Assembly: GCF_018861905.1 (NCBI RefSeq)
Contig: NZ_JAHLDU010000016.1
Coordinates: 36,516 to 100,515, forward strand
Length of the DNA stretch: 64,000 nucleotides
Direction of reading: 5' to 3'
Origin: Clostridium sp. DSM 17811
Lineage (GTDB): Bacteria; Bacillota; Clostridia; Clostridiales; Clostridiaceae
Shown here: positions 8,501-16,565 of the stretch, piece after piece
How positions within the stretch are numbered: position 1 is the stretch's first letter
How the letters are laid out: each line of letters begins with the position of its first letter
Notes under the pieces: model-generated
Seen by the model: only the letters and a program-made list of their open reading frames with translations
Databases searched by the model: none
Told to the model about the DNA's origin: nothing
Made by a program: the position numbers and the translations under genes

Positions 8501-8609
8501 ATAAATTTTTTTAATTGGTATACATTTACGGTAAGTGTATAATGTAACATATAATCACAAATAAGTTTTTTATAGCATGGTTATATAATTTACGAAAAGA
8601 GATGAAAAT

Positions 8610-9437
8610 ATGAAATTTTTTTTTAAAAAGTTAAGAAAGCACCAAAAAATAACAATATTTATTATAATTATTTTAATATTGCTAAGAACATTTTTTGAGT
8701 ATGCAATTAAAAGTAAGGGATTATACCTAGTGCATGATTATATGTACAATAGCTTGAATTACATTATACTAGCATTAGCATTATTAGTATATTTTAAAAA
8801 TGAAAAGTTTAGATGGACATATCTCGGTGTTTTACTGCTTTTGATAATAATGAACACCTTTGGAATTTATAAAAGTATAAGTAACCTACAATTTCAATCT
8901 AATTTTACCCATGCCCAAAATTCATTCATAATAAGAGAAACAAAAGATGAGCCCGAGTTTAGCATCATATATATACCAGCACATAAAATATTTATGAGGT
9001 TAGATGATAAGATAAAGGTAACAAATGGGTATAAGCCATTTTCGAATAAGGGATATGAAGTAGTTTGGCTTAACGATGATAAAGCTCTTATTAAATACCT
9101 AAATGGAACAAATCATATATCAAAAGGAGATATTCTAAACTTCTCGAAAACCAATGGACCATATTCAAATGTTTTAGCAAATTTAAGTGGGACTTGGATC
9201 GATAAAAACAATAATAAAAATACTATAAATATTGCAGGCGTGCAAATCACTTATAAAGCTAAAAATAAAATTTATTGGTATTCATCAAGTATGTCAGGTG
9301 AACAAGGTAATTATGGCTCTATTTTATATGGTAATAGTGATACTCCTAGTATATACATTTTAATGAATGCAAATAACACAATAACTGTTGGGTATACTGC
9401 ACTCAATAATAATGAACAAAGTATTTATACTAAATAA
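8610..9437 (+). CDS. Hypothetical membrane-anchored protein
   Basis: This 275-residue protein begins with a basic tail and three hydrophobic segments (about 14-34, 50-62, 69-88). An extracytoplasmic part follows, rich in beta-strand pattern, Asn and Thr (SGTWIDKNNNKNTINI, MNANNTITVGYTAL). I do not recognise the family. GAGATG precedes the ATG at close spacing. It stands alone on the forward strand and hairpin repeats flank it on both sides (8475 and 9451). This could indicate an inserted cassette or simply intergenic repeat insertion. Confidence 0.75.
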   Translation: MKFFFKKLRKHQKITIFIIIILILLRTFFEYAIKSKGLYLVHDYMYNSLNYIILALALLVYFKNEKFRWTYLGVLLLLIIMNTFGIYKSISNLQFQSNFTHAQNSFIIRETKDEPEFSIIYIPAHKIFMRLDDKIKVTNGYKPFSNKGYEVVWLNDDKALIKYLNGTNHISKGDILNFSKTNGPYSNVLANLSGTWIDKNNNKNTINIAGVQITYKAKNKIYWYSSSMSGEQGNYGSILYGNSDTPSIYILMNANNTITVGYTALNNNEQSIYTK

Positions 9438-9450
9438 AAATAAACCTTCA

Positions 9451-9477
9451 GGTGCCACCCACATGGCAAGTGGCATC
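9451..9477. repeat. Dispersed hairpin repeat, copy D
   Basis: GGTGCCACCCACATGGCAAG followed by TGGCATC. It lies between two convergent genes, where it could act as a hairpin, but no T-run follows it. Confidence 0.75.
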
Positions 9478-9502
9478 TATATCATTATAAATTCCACAAG
9501 TT

Positions 9503-9862
9503 TTATATATGCGTAGTCACACCTAGAATATAGGAAATAATCCAAATAACCCATGCAAATGCACTAAATTTATAAAACTTATTAAGTAAATTTTTGTATT
9601 TTTTTAATATAAGTACTGAACCAATTGTATTCGCTAACATAAGTAATAAAGCAATAAATCCTAATATATCATGAATTCCTGTCTTTACCATACCCCCACC
9701 AAGTTCATACATTATTAAAGTTCCTACTATATCACATGTTAAACCTATAAAAAACATAACAACATGCCATGAGCGCAACACTTCTTCTTTGACTTCATTT
9801 AAAATAGAAATAGTATAAAAAATCAATGCTAAATTTACTAAAATTATCGAGATAACTAACAT
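9503..9862 (-). CDS. HsmA-family (TIGR03987) membrane protein
   Basis: The 119-residue protein has four hydrophobic helices (about 2-20, 31-52, 64-86, 98-115) with the conserved features LRSWHVVMFFIGLTCDIVGT, HDILGFIALLLMLANTIGS and KFYKFSAFAWVIWIISY. This matches the HsmA/TIGR03987 family of small integral membrane proteins of unknown function. AAGAGGTG precedes the ATG. It lies just downstream of a lipoprotein gene in the same direction, 37 bases apart, so the two may be cotranscribed. Confidence 0.75.
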   Translation of the reverse strand: MLVISIILVNLALIFYTISILNEVKEEVLRSWHVVMFFIGLTCDIVGTLIMYELGGGMVKTGIHDILGFIALLLMLANTIGSVLILKKYKNLLNKFYKFSAFAWVIWIISYILGVTTHI

Positions 9863-9899
9863 TTTTCACCTCTTTTAAGAATTATCCTTCGATTATAAA

Positions 9900-10355
9900 C
9901 TATTTTGCAATTTTCCCTTTAGCTTCATATTCTTTTTTAAGATAGCTAAACATAGCAGCAGTATTAGCAGCATCTTGTGGGATATCATTATAAGTCATGG
10001 CATTAAATTTAATTTTCCCATCATCATACATTTGATATTGAATTTTCACGACTACAAGTTTCTTATTATATAAAACATTGCCACTGATAGTAACATATTT
10101 ATTACCATTTTCAGCTGGATCATATATTTCCCAAACCGTATCTGTTATCCCAGTATCAATAAGATCACCTAGTATTACACCCTTTTCAATAGGAGTTTTT
10201 CTTACAGCTATAACTTCAGGTGATTCCTTAATATTGCTAATAACGCTTTTCGCTTGTTGCTTTGTTGTTAACTCGCAACCATTTATAAAAATGGCTCCAA
10301 TTAACGCCACGAGGAGCAGCGATATTTGTTTTAAAACAATTGCTTTGGTTTTCAT
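9900..10355 (-). CDS. Putative lipoprotein of unknown function
   Basis: The 151-residue protein has a signal peptide with lipobox FINGC (cysteine 27), so it should be lipid-anchored outside the membrane. The mature part is small and soluble (VISNIKESPEVIAVRKTPIEKGVILGD, then VWEIYDP...), with no family I can name. AAGGAG precedes the ATG well. A HsmA-family membrane gene follows in the same direction, and a hairpin repeat lies 23 bases upstream of the start codon. Confidence 0.8.
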   Translation of the reverse strand: MKTKAIVLKQISLLLVALIGAIFINGCELTTKQQAKSVISNIKESPEVIAVRKTPIEKGVILGDLIDTGITDTVWEIYDPAENGNKYVTISGNVLYNKKLVVVKIQYQMYDDGKIKFNAMTYNDIPQDAANTAAMFSYLKKEYEAKGKIAK

Positions 10356-10377
10356 GGTTTAATCTCCTTATAAAAAA

Positions 10378-10402
10378 GTGCCACCCACATGACAAGTGGC
10401 AA
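10378..10402. repeat. Dispersed hairpin repeat, copy E
   Basis: GTGCCACCCACATGACAAGT followed by GGCA. It has ATGACA where copies C and D have ATGGCA, but the outer TGCCAC/GTGGCA arms are intact. Confidence 0.75.
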
Positions 10403-10535
10403 AAAAGTATATCGTTAAATTTCGCATCTATTTTTCACTTACTTAAAGTTTACCATAAAAAACAATATTATCAAATGTATAATATTGTACCTATTTAAGC
10501 ATCATACCTAAAAAACAGCAAAAAAATATAGTGGA

Positions 10536-10850
10536 TTACAAATAATATATTTTTCCAGTGTAATTTACTTTTGAATTTTGCTCATATTCCTCATAATCAA
10601 TATATGCACCCTTAAACTCTAGTACATTTTCCTGTATACCAAATCCCTCTATACTTATTGTTTCTATTTCTTTATTCTCATTAATGCATGTAGCCAATGT
10701 ATAATAAAAGTCCTCTTCCTCGTTATATATAATTGCTGTATCTAATATTATAAACCTTGCTTTTCTTATAATATTTCTATCTTCGTCTGTGATTTCCACA
10801 AACTCAATATCCTCTACAACATTATTCCCTATGTCCTCAAATAAACTCAT
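10536..10850 (-). CDS. Small acidic hypothetical protein
   Basis: The 104-residue acidic protein (MSLFEDIGNNVVEDIEFVEITDEDRNI...) has alternating strand patterns and no membrane segment. It loosely resembles DUF1292-type proteins, but the match is too weak to assign. Two purine-rich ribosome-binding sites (AGGAGGGG and AGGAGG) precede the ATG, so translation is probably efficient. No partner gene is in the same unit. Confidence 0.7.
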   Translation of the reverse strand: MSLFEDIGNNVVEDIEFVEITDEDRNIIRKARFIILDTAIIYNEEEDFYYTLATCINENKEIETISIEGFGIQENVLEFKGAYIDYEEYEQNSKVNYTGKIYYL

Positions 10851-11032
10851 ACCTCCTACCCCTCCTACCTTTAATTATATTTTCTAATTAAAGCATTAAT
10901 TTTTTAACTTATAGTAGAATTAACAACTATTATATACTATTCATAAATGATTGATTATTTTACCAATATATTATTGATGAGATATCTTATGACAATAGAC
11001 CAACAACAGTATAAACAAATACATGCATAAAA

Positions 11033-11068
11033 TTTAAGCTTCCAACTTTTATAAGTGGAAGCTTTAAA
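11033..11068 (-). terminator. Intrinsic terminator downstream of the 61-residue gene
   Basis: AAGCTTCCA pairs with TGGAAGCTT across a short loop, and a T/A-rich tail follows on the reverse strand. Confidence 0.65.
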
Positions 11069-11104
11069 ATAATTATCTAATGTATTTTATATTCCATTTT
11101 TTTA

Positions 11105-11290
11105 TTATTGTTTTAAATTATTTTCCATAGTTTTTAATATATCTCTATAATCATATACTGCAATCCCTGTTTTATTTTCTACAAGTTCCTTATTTATTTT
11201 TCCATCATAATGCTCATATTCAATTACGCTTGATTCTAATTTCTTTAATGTAGCCTCTATCGTTTTGTTTACTTTTATATGATTTCCCAT
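11105..11290 (-). CDS. Small hypothetical protein, 61 residues
   Basis: The frame MGNHIKVNKTIEATLKKLES... has a good ribosome-binding site (AAGGAGAG, eight bases before the ATG) and a terminator hairpin 37 bases after its stop. That makes it likely to be a real gene. It is predicted to be mostly helical, soluble and charged, and I do not recognise it. Confidence 0.6.
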   Translation of the reverse strand: MGNHIKVNKTIEATLKKLESSVIEYEHYDGKINKELVENKTGIAVYDYRDILKTMENNLKQ

Positions 11291-11481
11291 TTACATTCTC
11301 TCCTTATTAAGTTATTTAAAAAGAATAGGCTGATGATACTATTCTATAAATATATGCGAAAACCTCTAAACGTTTACACATTTTCTTATAATTTTTAAAT
11401 ATAGTCAGATTATTTTTCATAAATTTAGCTAATGTAAATTATCTAATTAAATTCAACAGCAATATTAACTAGACTAACGCT

Positions 11482-11514
11482 AAAAAGGCCATCTTAACTC
11501 AGATGGCCTTTTTA
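11482..11514 (-). terminator. Intrinsic terminator of the sugar-acid cluster
   Basis: AAAAAGGCCATCT pairs perfectly with AGATGGCCTTTTT just after the stop codon of the YiaK-like gene. Confidence 0.9.
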
Positions 11515-11520
11515 ATATAC

Positions 11521-12525
11521 TTACATATTTTCTATAGCTCTCCAAATCTTTTCATCTACTGGTATGCCTTCTTCTAAATTTTTGTTTCTTGTATTTAATG
11601 TTCTCTCACCAGGGTAAAAGATCTCCCTATTTTCATCCGCTCTTTCTGAGGCTTTAATATCCTTTATCACTTCATTAACTGCCGTTTTTATAAACTCACT
11701 GTCATTTGCCTTACTTGGGTCAATAGCTATAAATATTTGTGATAATTTATATTCTGCTATTCCATCAATTTTCCCTACCTTATATGATGAGTTACCACCA
11801 GATAAAATTGTAACTATTAAATCTAATAATATAGACAAACCAGACCCTTTCCAATATCCTATTGGTAAAACTCGTCCTGTCTTTTCAATTTCCCCTGGAT
11901 CTCTTGTAATATTGCCCAACGAATCATAACCCCCAGGTACTGGTAATTGTTCATTATTCATTTTAGTTACCTCAATTTTGCCATAGGAAAACTGTGCCAT
12001 AGCCATGTCTACTACCACATGACCATCAACTTTAGGCACTGCTAATATAAGAGGGTTATTCCCTATTCTACTTTCTTTTGCACCCCAAGTTGGCATGTTA
12101 GGAAGAGTATTGGTCCAGCAAATACCAATACATCCTGCATCAGCTGCCTGCCATCCATAACTACCACCACGCATCCAATGATTAGTATTCTTTAATGCCA
12201 CGCATCCTATTGCATTTGTTTTAGCGAGCCCAATAGCCCTGTCCATGCAAAATTTTGCATTTAGATTTCCCATTCCTATATTACCATCCCATTTTTCAAA
12301 TGCTCCCATTCCTTCGAGTTTACTTGGAACAGCATCTACATCTATATACCCTTTATCGATATATTCTATTACTCTTGGAAATCTAACATATCCATGGGAA
12401 TAAACTCCGTCACAGCTAGTCTGCGTAAATAATAAAGCTGATGCTTCTGCTCTTTCCTCACCAAAACCTTTTTTTATTAATACTCTCTTAAATTCATTTT
12501 TCATTTTCTCAAAAGAAACTCTCAT
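11521..12525 (-). CDS. Malate/L-lactate (LDH2) family dehydrogenase, YiaK-like
   Basis: The 334-residue protein has the LDH2/MDH2 fold features: CDGVYSHGYVRFPR near the N-terminus, ALKNTNHWMRGGSYGWQAADAGCIGICWTN in the middle and NPLILAVP. Length and motifs match YiaK, the NADH-dependent 2,3-diketo-L-gulonate reductase (about 332 residues). Adjacent YhcH/YiaL proteins and an ACS-type permease support a sugar-acid role. The exact substrate is inferred. It is the last gene of a reverse-strand cluster (two YhcH genes, permease, dehydrogenase) and ends in a strong terminator. Confidence 0.88.
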   Translation of the reverse strand: MRVSFEKMKNEFKRVLIKKGFGEERAEASALLFTQTSCDGVYSHGYVRFPRVIEYIDKGYIDVDAVPSKLEGMGAFEKWDGNIGMGNLNAKFCMDRAIGLAKTNAIGCVALKNTNHWMRGGSYGWQAADAGCIGICWTNTLPNMPTWGAKESRIGNNPLILAVPKVDGHVVVDMAMAQFSYGKIEVTKMNNEQLPVPGGYDSLGNITRDPGEIEKTGRVLPIGYWKGSGLSILLDLIVTILSGGNSSYKVGKIDGIAEYKLSQIFIAIDPSKANDSEFIKTAVNEVIKDIKASERADENREIFYPGERTLNTRNKNLEEGIPVDEKIWRAIENM

Positions 12526-12575
12526 TATAATATCTCTCCTTTTCGTGTAATCTATATTTTCAAACCAATATAATA

Positions 12576-13046
12576 TTAAATAACTGACATCTTTATTTTT
12601 ATATTAACCTTTCTAACTATACCTTGCTGATTACATATACACCAAGGCCGGTGAACATCTTGCGGAAAAAATATAGCGAAGCTTCCTTTCACCATTATTA
12701 AATCAGATTCATTTTCTACTTCATTGTAAAAAATAGAATCTTTTTCTTCTAATAATTCTTCACAAATAATGTTATTAAAAGTATCCCTTGCATAACCTAT
12801 TATTTCATTTCCTAAGACAGAAAATTGTATTTCCACATATTTTCTGTGAACTTCAGCTTTTGCTTCTTTTTTAAATTTTGTTTCTCTGTCTACTACTTGA
12901 GCAATTATGTCATCTCCCATGATATTATATACACCAGTTTTCATATTAACAAAATCATTGTCTTTTAGATAGCTAATTGCCTTTATTATTGATTTAGAAC
13001 AAACCTTTTCTATATCACAAATGTTATTAATATTACCAAATATCAT
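12576..13046 (-). CDS. YhcH/YjgK/YiaL family (DUF386) protein
   Basis: This 156-residue cupin-like protein has the family motifs EVHRKYVEIQFSVLGNEIIGYA and the metal-binding DVHRPW near the C-terminus. Members accompany sugar-acid and sialic-acid catabolic genes and are thought to act on sugar anomers or intermediates; no reaction is established for this one. It is a paralogue of the protein at 14547-15017. It lies 50 bases upstream of the YiaK-like gene and is preceded by a LacI-type palindrome at 13093-13110. Confidence 0.9.
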   Translation of the reverse strand: MIFGNINNICDIEKVCSKSIIKAISYLKDNDFVNMKTGVYNIMGDDIIAQVVDRETKFKKEAKAEVHRKYVEIQFSVLGNEIIGYARDTFNNIICEELLEEKDSIFYNEVENESDLIMVKGSFAIFFPQDVHRPWCICNQQGIVRKVNIKIKMSVI

Positions 13047-13092
13047 ATTAAGACCTCACTAAATCTGATTTACCCTAAAAACTACTTTTCTT

Positions 13093-13110
13093 AATGAAAG
13101 GGCTTTCATT
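13093..13110. promoter_or_regulatory. LacI-family operator candidate
   Basis: AATGAAAGGGCTTTCATT is a perfect 8-base inverted repeat with a GG centre, 47 bases upstream of the YhcH start codon. It shares the GAAAG/CTTTC arms with the sites at 15096 and 15399. Confidence 0.65.
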
Positions 13111-13162
13111 CCCACTAACCCTGGCTTCATTATACCTTAGTTTATGGTTTTTTTATATTCAT

Positions 13163-14482
13163 TTATACATTTTCACTATTTTCAACATTTATTGCTGCTA
13201 TCGGGTGGGCACAATCATCTTTTTCCTTTGGCAATGTAGTTGTAATTATAACCGCGATCACTAAAGATAACACTAAACTATATATACTAATATTATAACT
13301 GAATGTTTGCATTAAGAATCCAACTAAAAATGGTCCTAGGAAACCTCCAAGATTGCCTAATGCATTTATGATCCCAGTAGCACCACCTGCTACCTCTCCA
13401 CTGAAAACATCTGGTGGAATTGTCATAAACACAGCTGATGCAGCCTGGAGGAAAAATCCACAACCAACAAGCATTCCAAAAGATAACCATATAGAGTGCT
13501 GAAATGTTACTGATAAATATAAACATATTGCAAAACCTATAATCGGCATTATAACATACCTTTTTTTCTTCCTGGTTTTGTCTGATAAGGATCCAAAAAC
13601 AAACAAGCCAATTATAGTTGCAATATACGGAAATATTGATAAAAATCCAACTTGATCCATTCCTGTTTTGGTTAAGTTCTTAAGTATTGTTGGAAGCCAT
13701 AAGGTGTATCCATAAACACCAGTTTGATAAAAGAAGAATATCAACACCAATTTCCATAAAGTCCCATTGAAAATGATTTCCTTTAAACTTGCCTTCTTTA
13801 CCTGCTTTTTATCGAAACATTCCTGTTCTTCGCGAAGTCTTTCAACAAGATAATCTTTTTCCTCTTTACTAATCCATTTAGCAGTTTCAGGCCTATCACT
13901 TATTAATGGTAACCAAACTAAGATTAATAGGAGTGATATTATACCCTCTATTATAAATACATAATGCCAATTATATTTAACTAAAATATATCCTGAAAGT
14001 GGACCTGTTATAATAGATGCAATTGGATTATTCATTATAACAAAGGCAGTAGCACGGCCACGTTCCTCACTTGGAAACCAATGACGAACTATTGTAAGTA
14101 CTGCTGGCATAACGCCACCTTCAGCAACTCCTAGCAAAAATCTAAGAATTAATAGTTGAGTTATATTTGTCGCAAATCCAGACATTATAGCAAGAATACC
14201 CCATACCACAATAGTTCCTGCTATAAACTTTTTAGCACTTCCATGCTCTGCGATTTGCCCTCCAGGAACTTGAAGAAATAAATAACCTACAAAGAATATA
14301 CCAGCTGCTATTCCTGCAACGCTAGATGTCATTCCAAGTTCCTTACTCATTCCTCCTGCCATTGCAAACCCAATATTCGTACGATCCATAAAAGCTACTA
14401 TATATACAAAAAGTATTGGTGGAATTATATGCATCCAGCGTTTACTTGGGATCTTTACTTTTGAACTTATATTTTCACTCAT
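13163..14482 (-). CDS. MFS transporter, ACS (anion:cation symporter) family
   Basis: The 439-residue protein has 12 predicted helices. The ACS hallmarks are VAFMDRTNIGFAM in helix 1, FLLGVAEGGVMPAVLTIVRHWFPSEERGRAT and a central loop with WISKEEKDYL. Close relatives carry hexuronates, galactonate or glucarate with protons. It lies between two YhcH genes and upstream of a YiaK-like dehydrogenase, so a sugar acid is the likely substrate. GGGTGTG precedes the ATG. It is probably controlled by the facing LacI-type regulator. Confidence 0.92.
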   Translation of the reverse strand: MSENISSKVKIPSKRWMHIIPPILFVYIVAFMDRTNIGFAMAGGMSKELGMTSSVAGIAAGIFFVGYLFLQVPGGQIAEHGSAKKFIAGTIVVWGILAIMSGFATNITQLLILRFLLGVAEGGVMPAVLTIVRHWFPSEERGRATAFVIMNNPIASIITGPLSGYILVKYNWHYVFIIEGIISLLLILVWLPLISDRPETAKWISKEEKDYLVERLREEQECFDKKQVKKASLKEIIFNGTLWKLVLIFFFYQTGVYGYTLWLPTILKNLTKTGMDQVGFLSIFPYIATIIGLFVFGSLSDKTRKKKRYVIMPIIGFAICLYLSVTFQHSIWLSFGMLVGCGFFLQAASAVFMTIPPDVFSGEVAGGATGIINALGNLGGFLGPFLVGFLMQTFSYNISIYSLVLSLVIAVIITTTLPKEKDDCAHPIAAINVENSENV

Positions 14483-14546
14483 ATCTACACACCCCTATGA
14501 TTATTTTAAGTACTCGTTTACAATTGTCATTCAGTTATATGCTACT

Positions 14547-15017
14547 TCAAAGTATCTCCGTATTTATCTTTACAATTACTTTTCTTATTAAACAAGGACC
14601 TCCTATTAAACAACCAGGTCTATGAACATCATTTGGGAAAAGCACGACAAAGCTGCCCTTATTCATTATTAAATCGATTTCATCATCAATACTCTTATAG
14701 AATTTAATATCCTTTTCATTTAAGAGATCCTCTAATACTTCATTATTACCAGTATCTCGAGCAAAACCTATTTTTTCTTTTCCTTCTACAGAAAATTGTA
14801 CATCAATATATTTCTTATGAACTTCTGGGTTTACTTCAGCTTTTTCTCTTGTTGTAATGTCTACTACCTGAGCAAATATGTCTTTGCCCTCAATTTTATA
14901 AACTCCTGGTTTCATACTTAGAAAATCACTCTCTTTCAAATAGTTAATAACCTTAAGTATTGCTTTTGGAAGAACCTTTTCCATATCATTAATATTTTTA
15001 ATATCACCAAATATCAT
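14547..15017 (-). CDS. YhcH/YjgK/YiaL family (DUF386) protein, second copy
   Basis: The 156-residue protein is clearly paralogous to the one at 12576-13046 (same length; shared EVHKKYIDVQFSVEGKEKIGFARDT and NDVHRPGCL). In this copy the motif near the C-terminus reads DVHRPG instead of DVHRPW. It is the first gene of the reverse-strand sugar-acid cluster, 64 bases before the permease, and a LacI-type operator lies 79 bases upstream of its start. Confidence 0.9.
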   Translation of the reverse strand: MIFGDIKNINDMEKVLPKAILKVINYLKESDFLSMKPGVYKIEGKDIFAQVVDITTREKAEVNPEVHKKYIDVQFSVEGKEKIGFARDTGNNEVLEDLLNEKDIKFYKSIDDEIDLIMNKGSFVVLFPNDVHRPGCLIGGPCLIRKVIVKINTEIL

Positions 15018-15095
15018 AGATTAACACCCCTTATAAATTTTATTTTTCTAAATATATATTGTTTTACAAGTGCGATTTTTATTGCTTGCTTCAAA

Positions 15096-15111
15096 ATGGA
15101 AGCGCTTTCAT
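15096..15111. promoter_or_regulatory. LacI-family operator candidate, near the first YhcH gene
   Basis: ATGGAAGCGCTTTCAT is a palindrome with one mismatch and a central GCGC, the classic LacI/CcpA-type operator form. A general CcpA cre site is an alternative reading. Confidence 0.7.
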
Positions 15112-15398
15112 AAGAACTAAGTTTAGTATAATATAATTTCTAACAAAATTCAATAGTTATTTTTATAATGTTATCTTTTACATATATTTTTTTGATAATA
15201 TATGTATTTATTGCTTAGATTATCTATGGCCTTTTAAACTCTATTTATTTTTATACATTAGCAATATCAGCATTTTTACCCTTTCTATTATAAATTTGAC
15301 TTTATCCTAATTAATAAATATAATTAAGTTAAATAATTAATAAATAAATTTAAAATCTAAATTTCACAAGAAATAATTGCGTATGTACCGTTTTTATG

Positions 15399-15414
15399 TT
15401 GTATGCGCTTTCAA
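15399..15414. promoter_or_regulatory. LacI-family operator candidate, near the regulator gene
   Basis: TTGTATGCGCTTTCAA has symmetric TTG/CAA ends around GCGC. It sits 40 bases before the regulator's start, as expected for autoregulation. Confidence 0.65.
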
Positions 15415-15454
15415 TTTTTAAATTAGAGTTTAAGATTTATACGGAGGAATGAAT

Positions 15455-16444
15455 TTGAATATATATGATATTGCAAAAGAAGCTGGTGTCTCTATAACCA
15501 CCGTGTCTAGGGTTCTTAACCACAAAGAAAATATTAGTACCAAAACTAAAGATAAGGTTGAAAAGGTTTTAAAAAAATATAATTATATACCCAATGCTAT
15601 AGCCAGGGGTTTAGTAACTAAATCCATGAAATCTATAGGCATCGTTACAACTAATATTACTGACATGCATCACGCTAAGTCTGCTTACATAATGGAAAGA
15701 GAATTTAACAAGTTGGGTTATTCTGTTATGCTATGCAATACCGGTTCAAGGACCGAGGAAAGCATAAATTATATTAAAATGTTATCTGAGCGAAATATAG
15801 ATGGAATTATTTTAATGGGGTCAGTATTTAATAATAAAGATATACAATCATCAATTTCCGCATATCTTAATCATATTCCAACAGTACTTCAAAATGGATT
15901 TTTAGATATGGAAAATACCTACTCAGTATTAGTAGATGACTCTTATGGTATTTCTATGTGTGTTGATCACCTCTTTGAGAAAGGCCATTCAGATATAGTA
16001 TACGTAAAAGATATGGATACCTACAGTGCAAAACAAAAGAAAGAAGGATTTCTAGTTGGAATGAATAAGAATGATTTAAAACTAGACGACAATTCCATAA
16101 TAAATACACAGTGTGGATTAGATGGTGGTAGGAATGCTGTAAAAGAACTTATTAAATTAAAGAAAAAGTTTACTGCAATAATTTTTGGTGAGGATGTTAC
16201 TGCAATTGGTGCTATAAAGGAGCTTCGCGACCTAGATATTAATGTACCTAACGATGTTGCTATAATAGGTTTTAATAATTCAATACTCGCCGAGTGTTGC
16301 TACCCAGAGTTAACCTCTGTTGACAATAAAGTTGAAACGACAAGTTTTTTAAGTGTTAAATTATTAAATGATCTTATAGAGAAAAAAAATGTAGCATCAA
16401 ATATACTAGTTCGCCCAGAACTAGTAATTAGAAAAAGTACTTAA
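15455..16444 (+). CDS. LacI-family transcriptional regulator
   Basis: This protein of about 329 residues starts with the LacI helix-turn-helix and hinge (IYDIAKEAGVSITTVSRVLNHKENIS...NAIARGL). A periplasmic-binding-protein-like ligand domain follows (SIGIVTTNI, the NIDGIILMGS region, AIIGFNNS, PELTSVDN). I favour the TTG at 15455 because GGAGG ends seven bases before it; an in-frame ATG at 15449 lies only one base from GGAGG. It probably represses the divergent sugar-acid cluster through the three GAAAG...CTTTC palindromes. Its inducer is presumably a sugar acid or derivative. Confidence 0.93.
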   Translation: MNIYDIAKEAGVSITTVSRVLNHKENISTKTKDKVEKVLKKYNYIPNAIARGLVTKSMKSIGIVTTNITDMHHAKSAYIMEREFNKLGYSVMLCNTGSRTEESINYIKMLSERNIDGIILMGSVFNNKDIQSSISAYLNHIPTVLQNGFLDMENTYSVLVDDSYGISMCVDHLFEKGHSDIVYVKDMDTYSAKQKKEGFLVGMNKNDLKLDDNSIINTQCGLDGGRNAVKELIKLKKKFTAIIFGEDVTAIGAIKELRDLDINVPNDVAIIGFNNSILAECCYPELTSVDNKVETTSFLSVKLLNDLIEKKNVASNILVRPELVIRKST

Positions 16445-16477
16445 TTTAAACATAAGATTATCCATAATTAACTTATG

Positions 16478-16506
16478 TTGACAATATTATAAATAAGAAA
16501 TATACT
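16478..16506 (+). promoter_or_regulatory. Strong sigma-A promoter of the MFS/TetR operon
   Basis: TTGACA (16478-16483) and TATACT (16501-16506) are spaced by 17 bases. A hairpin (ACATAAG/CTTATGT) that may end the upstream lacI transcript overlaps the region just before it. Confidence 0.85.
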
Positions 16507-16552
16507 TTCAAATAGGAAACTAATTTAGTTTTAACAGTTTCCAATTTGAAAG
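16505..16552 (+). promoter_or_regulatory. Large inverted repeat over the transcription start and RBS
   Basis: CTTTCAAATAGGAAACT (16505-16521) and AGTTTCCAATTTGAAAG (16536-16552) are inverted copies with one mismatch. Each arm also has TTTC...GAAA symmetry of its own, so there may be two repressor sites. The right arm runs into the ribosome-binding site (AAAGGTG). The TetR protein encoded in the operon is the likely ligand. Confidence 0.6.
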
Positions 16553-16565
16553 GTGATGTATTAGT

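Larger units (their letters stand above)
15018..15454. promoter_or_regulatory. Divergent regulatory region of the sugar-acid cluster
   Basis: This AT-rich gap separates the reverse-strand cluster from the lacI-type gene. It holds two LacI-type palindromes (15096-15111 and 15399-15414), one near each gene. Nothing else recognisable lies between them. Confidence 0.6.

Noticed and set aside
10940..11030. Short frame (27 residues) in the gap between the 104- and 61-residue genes
   Set aside because: No ribosome-binding site, no promoter and no conserved pattern.
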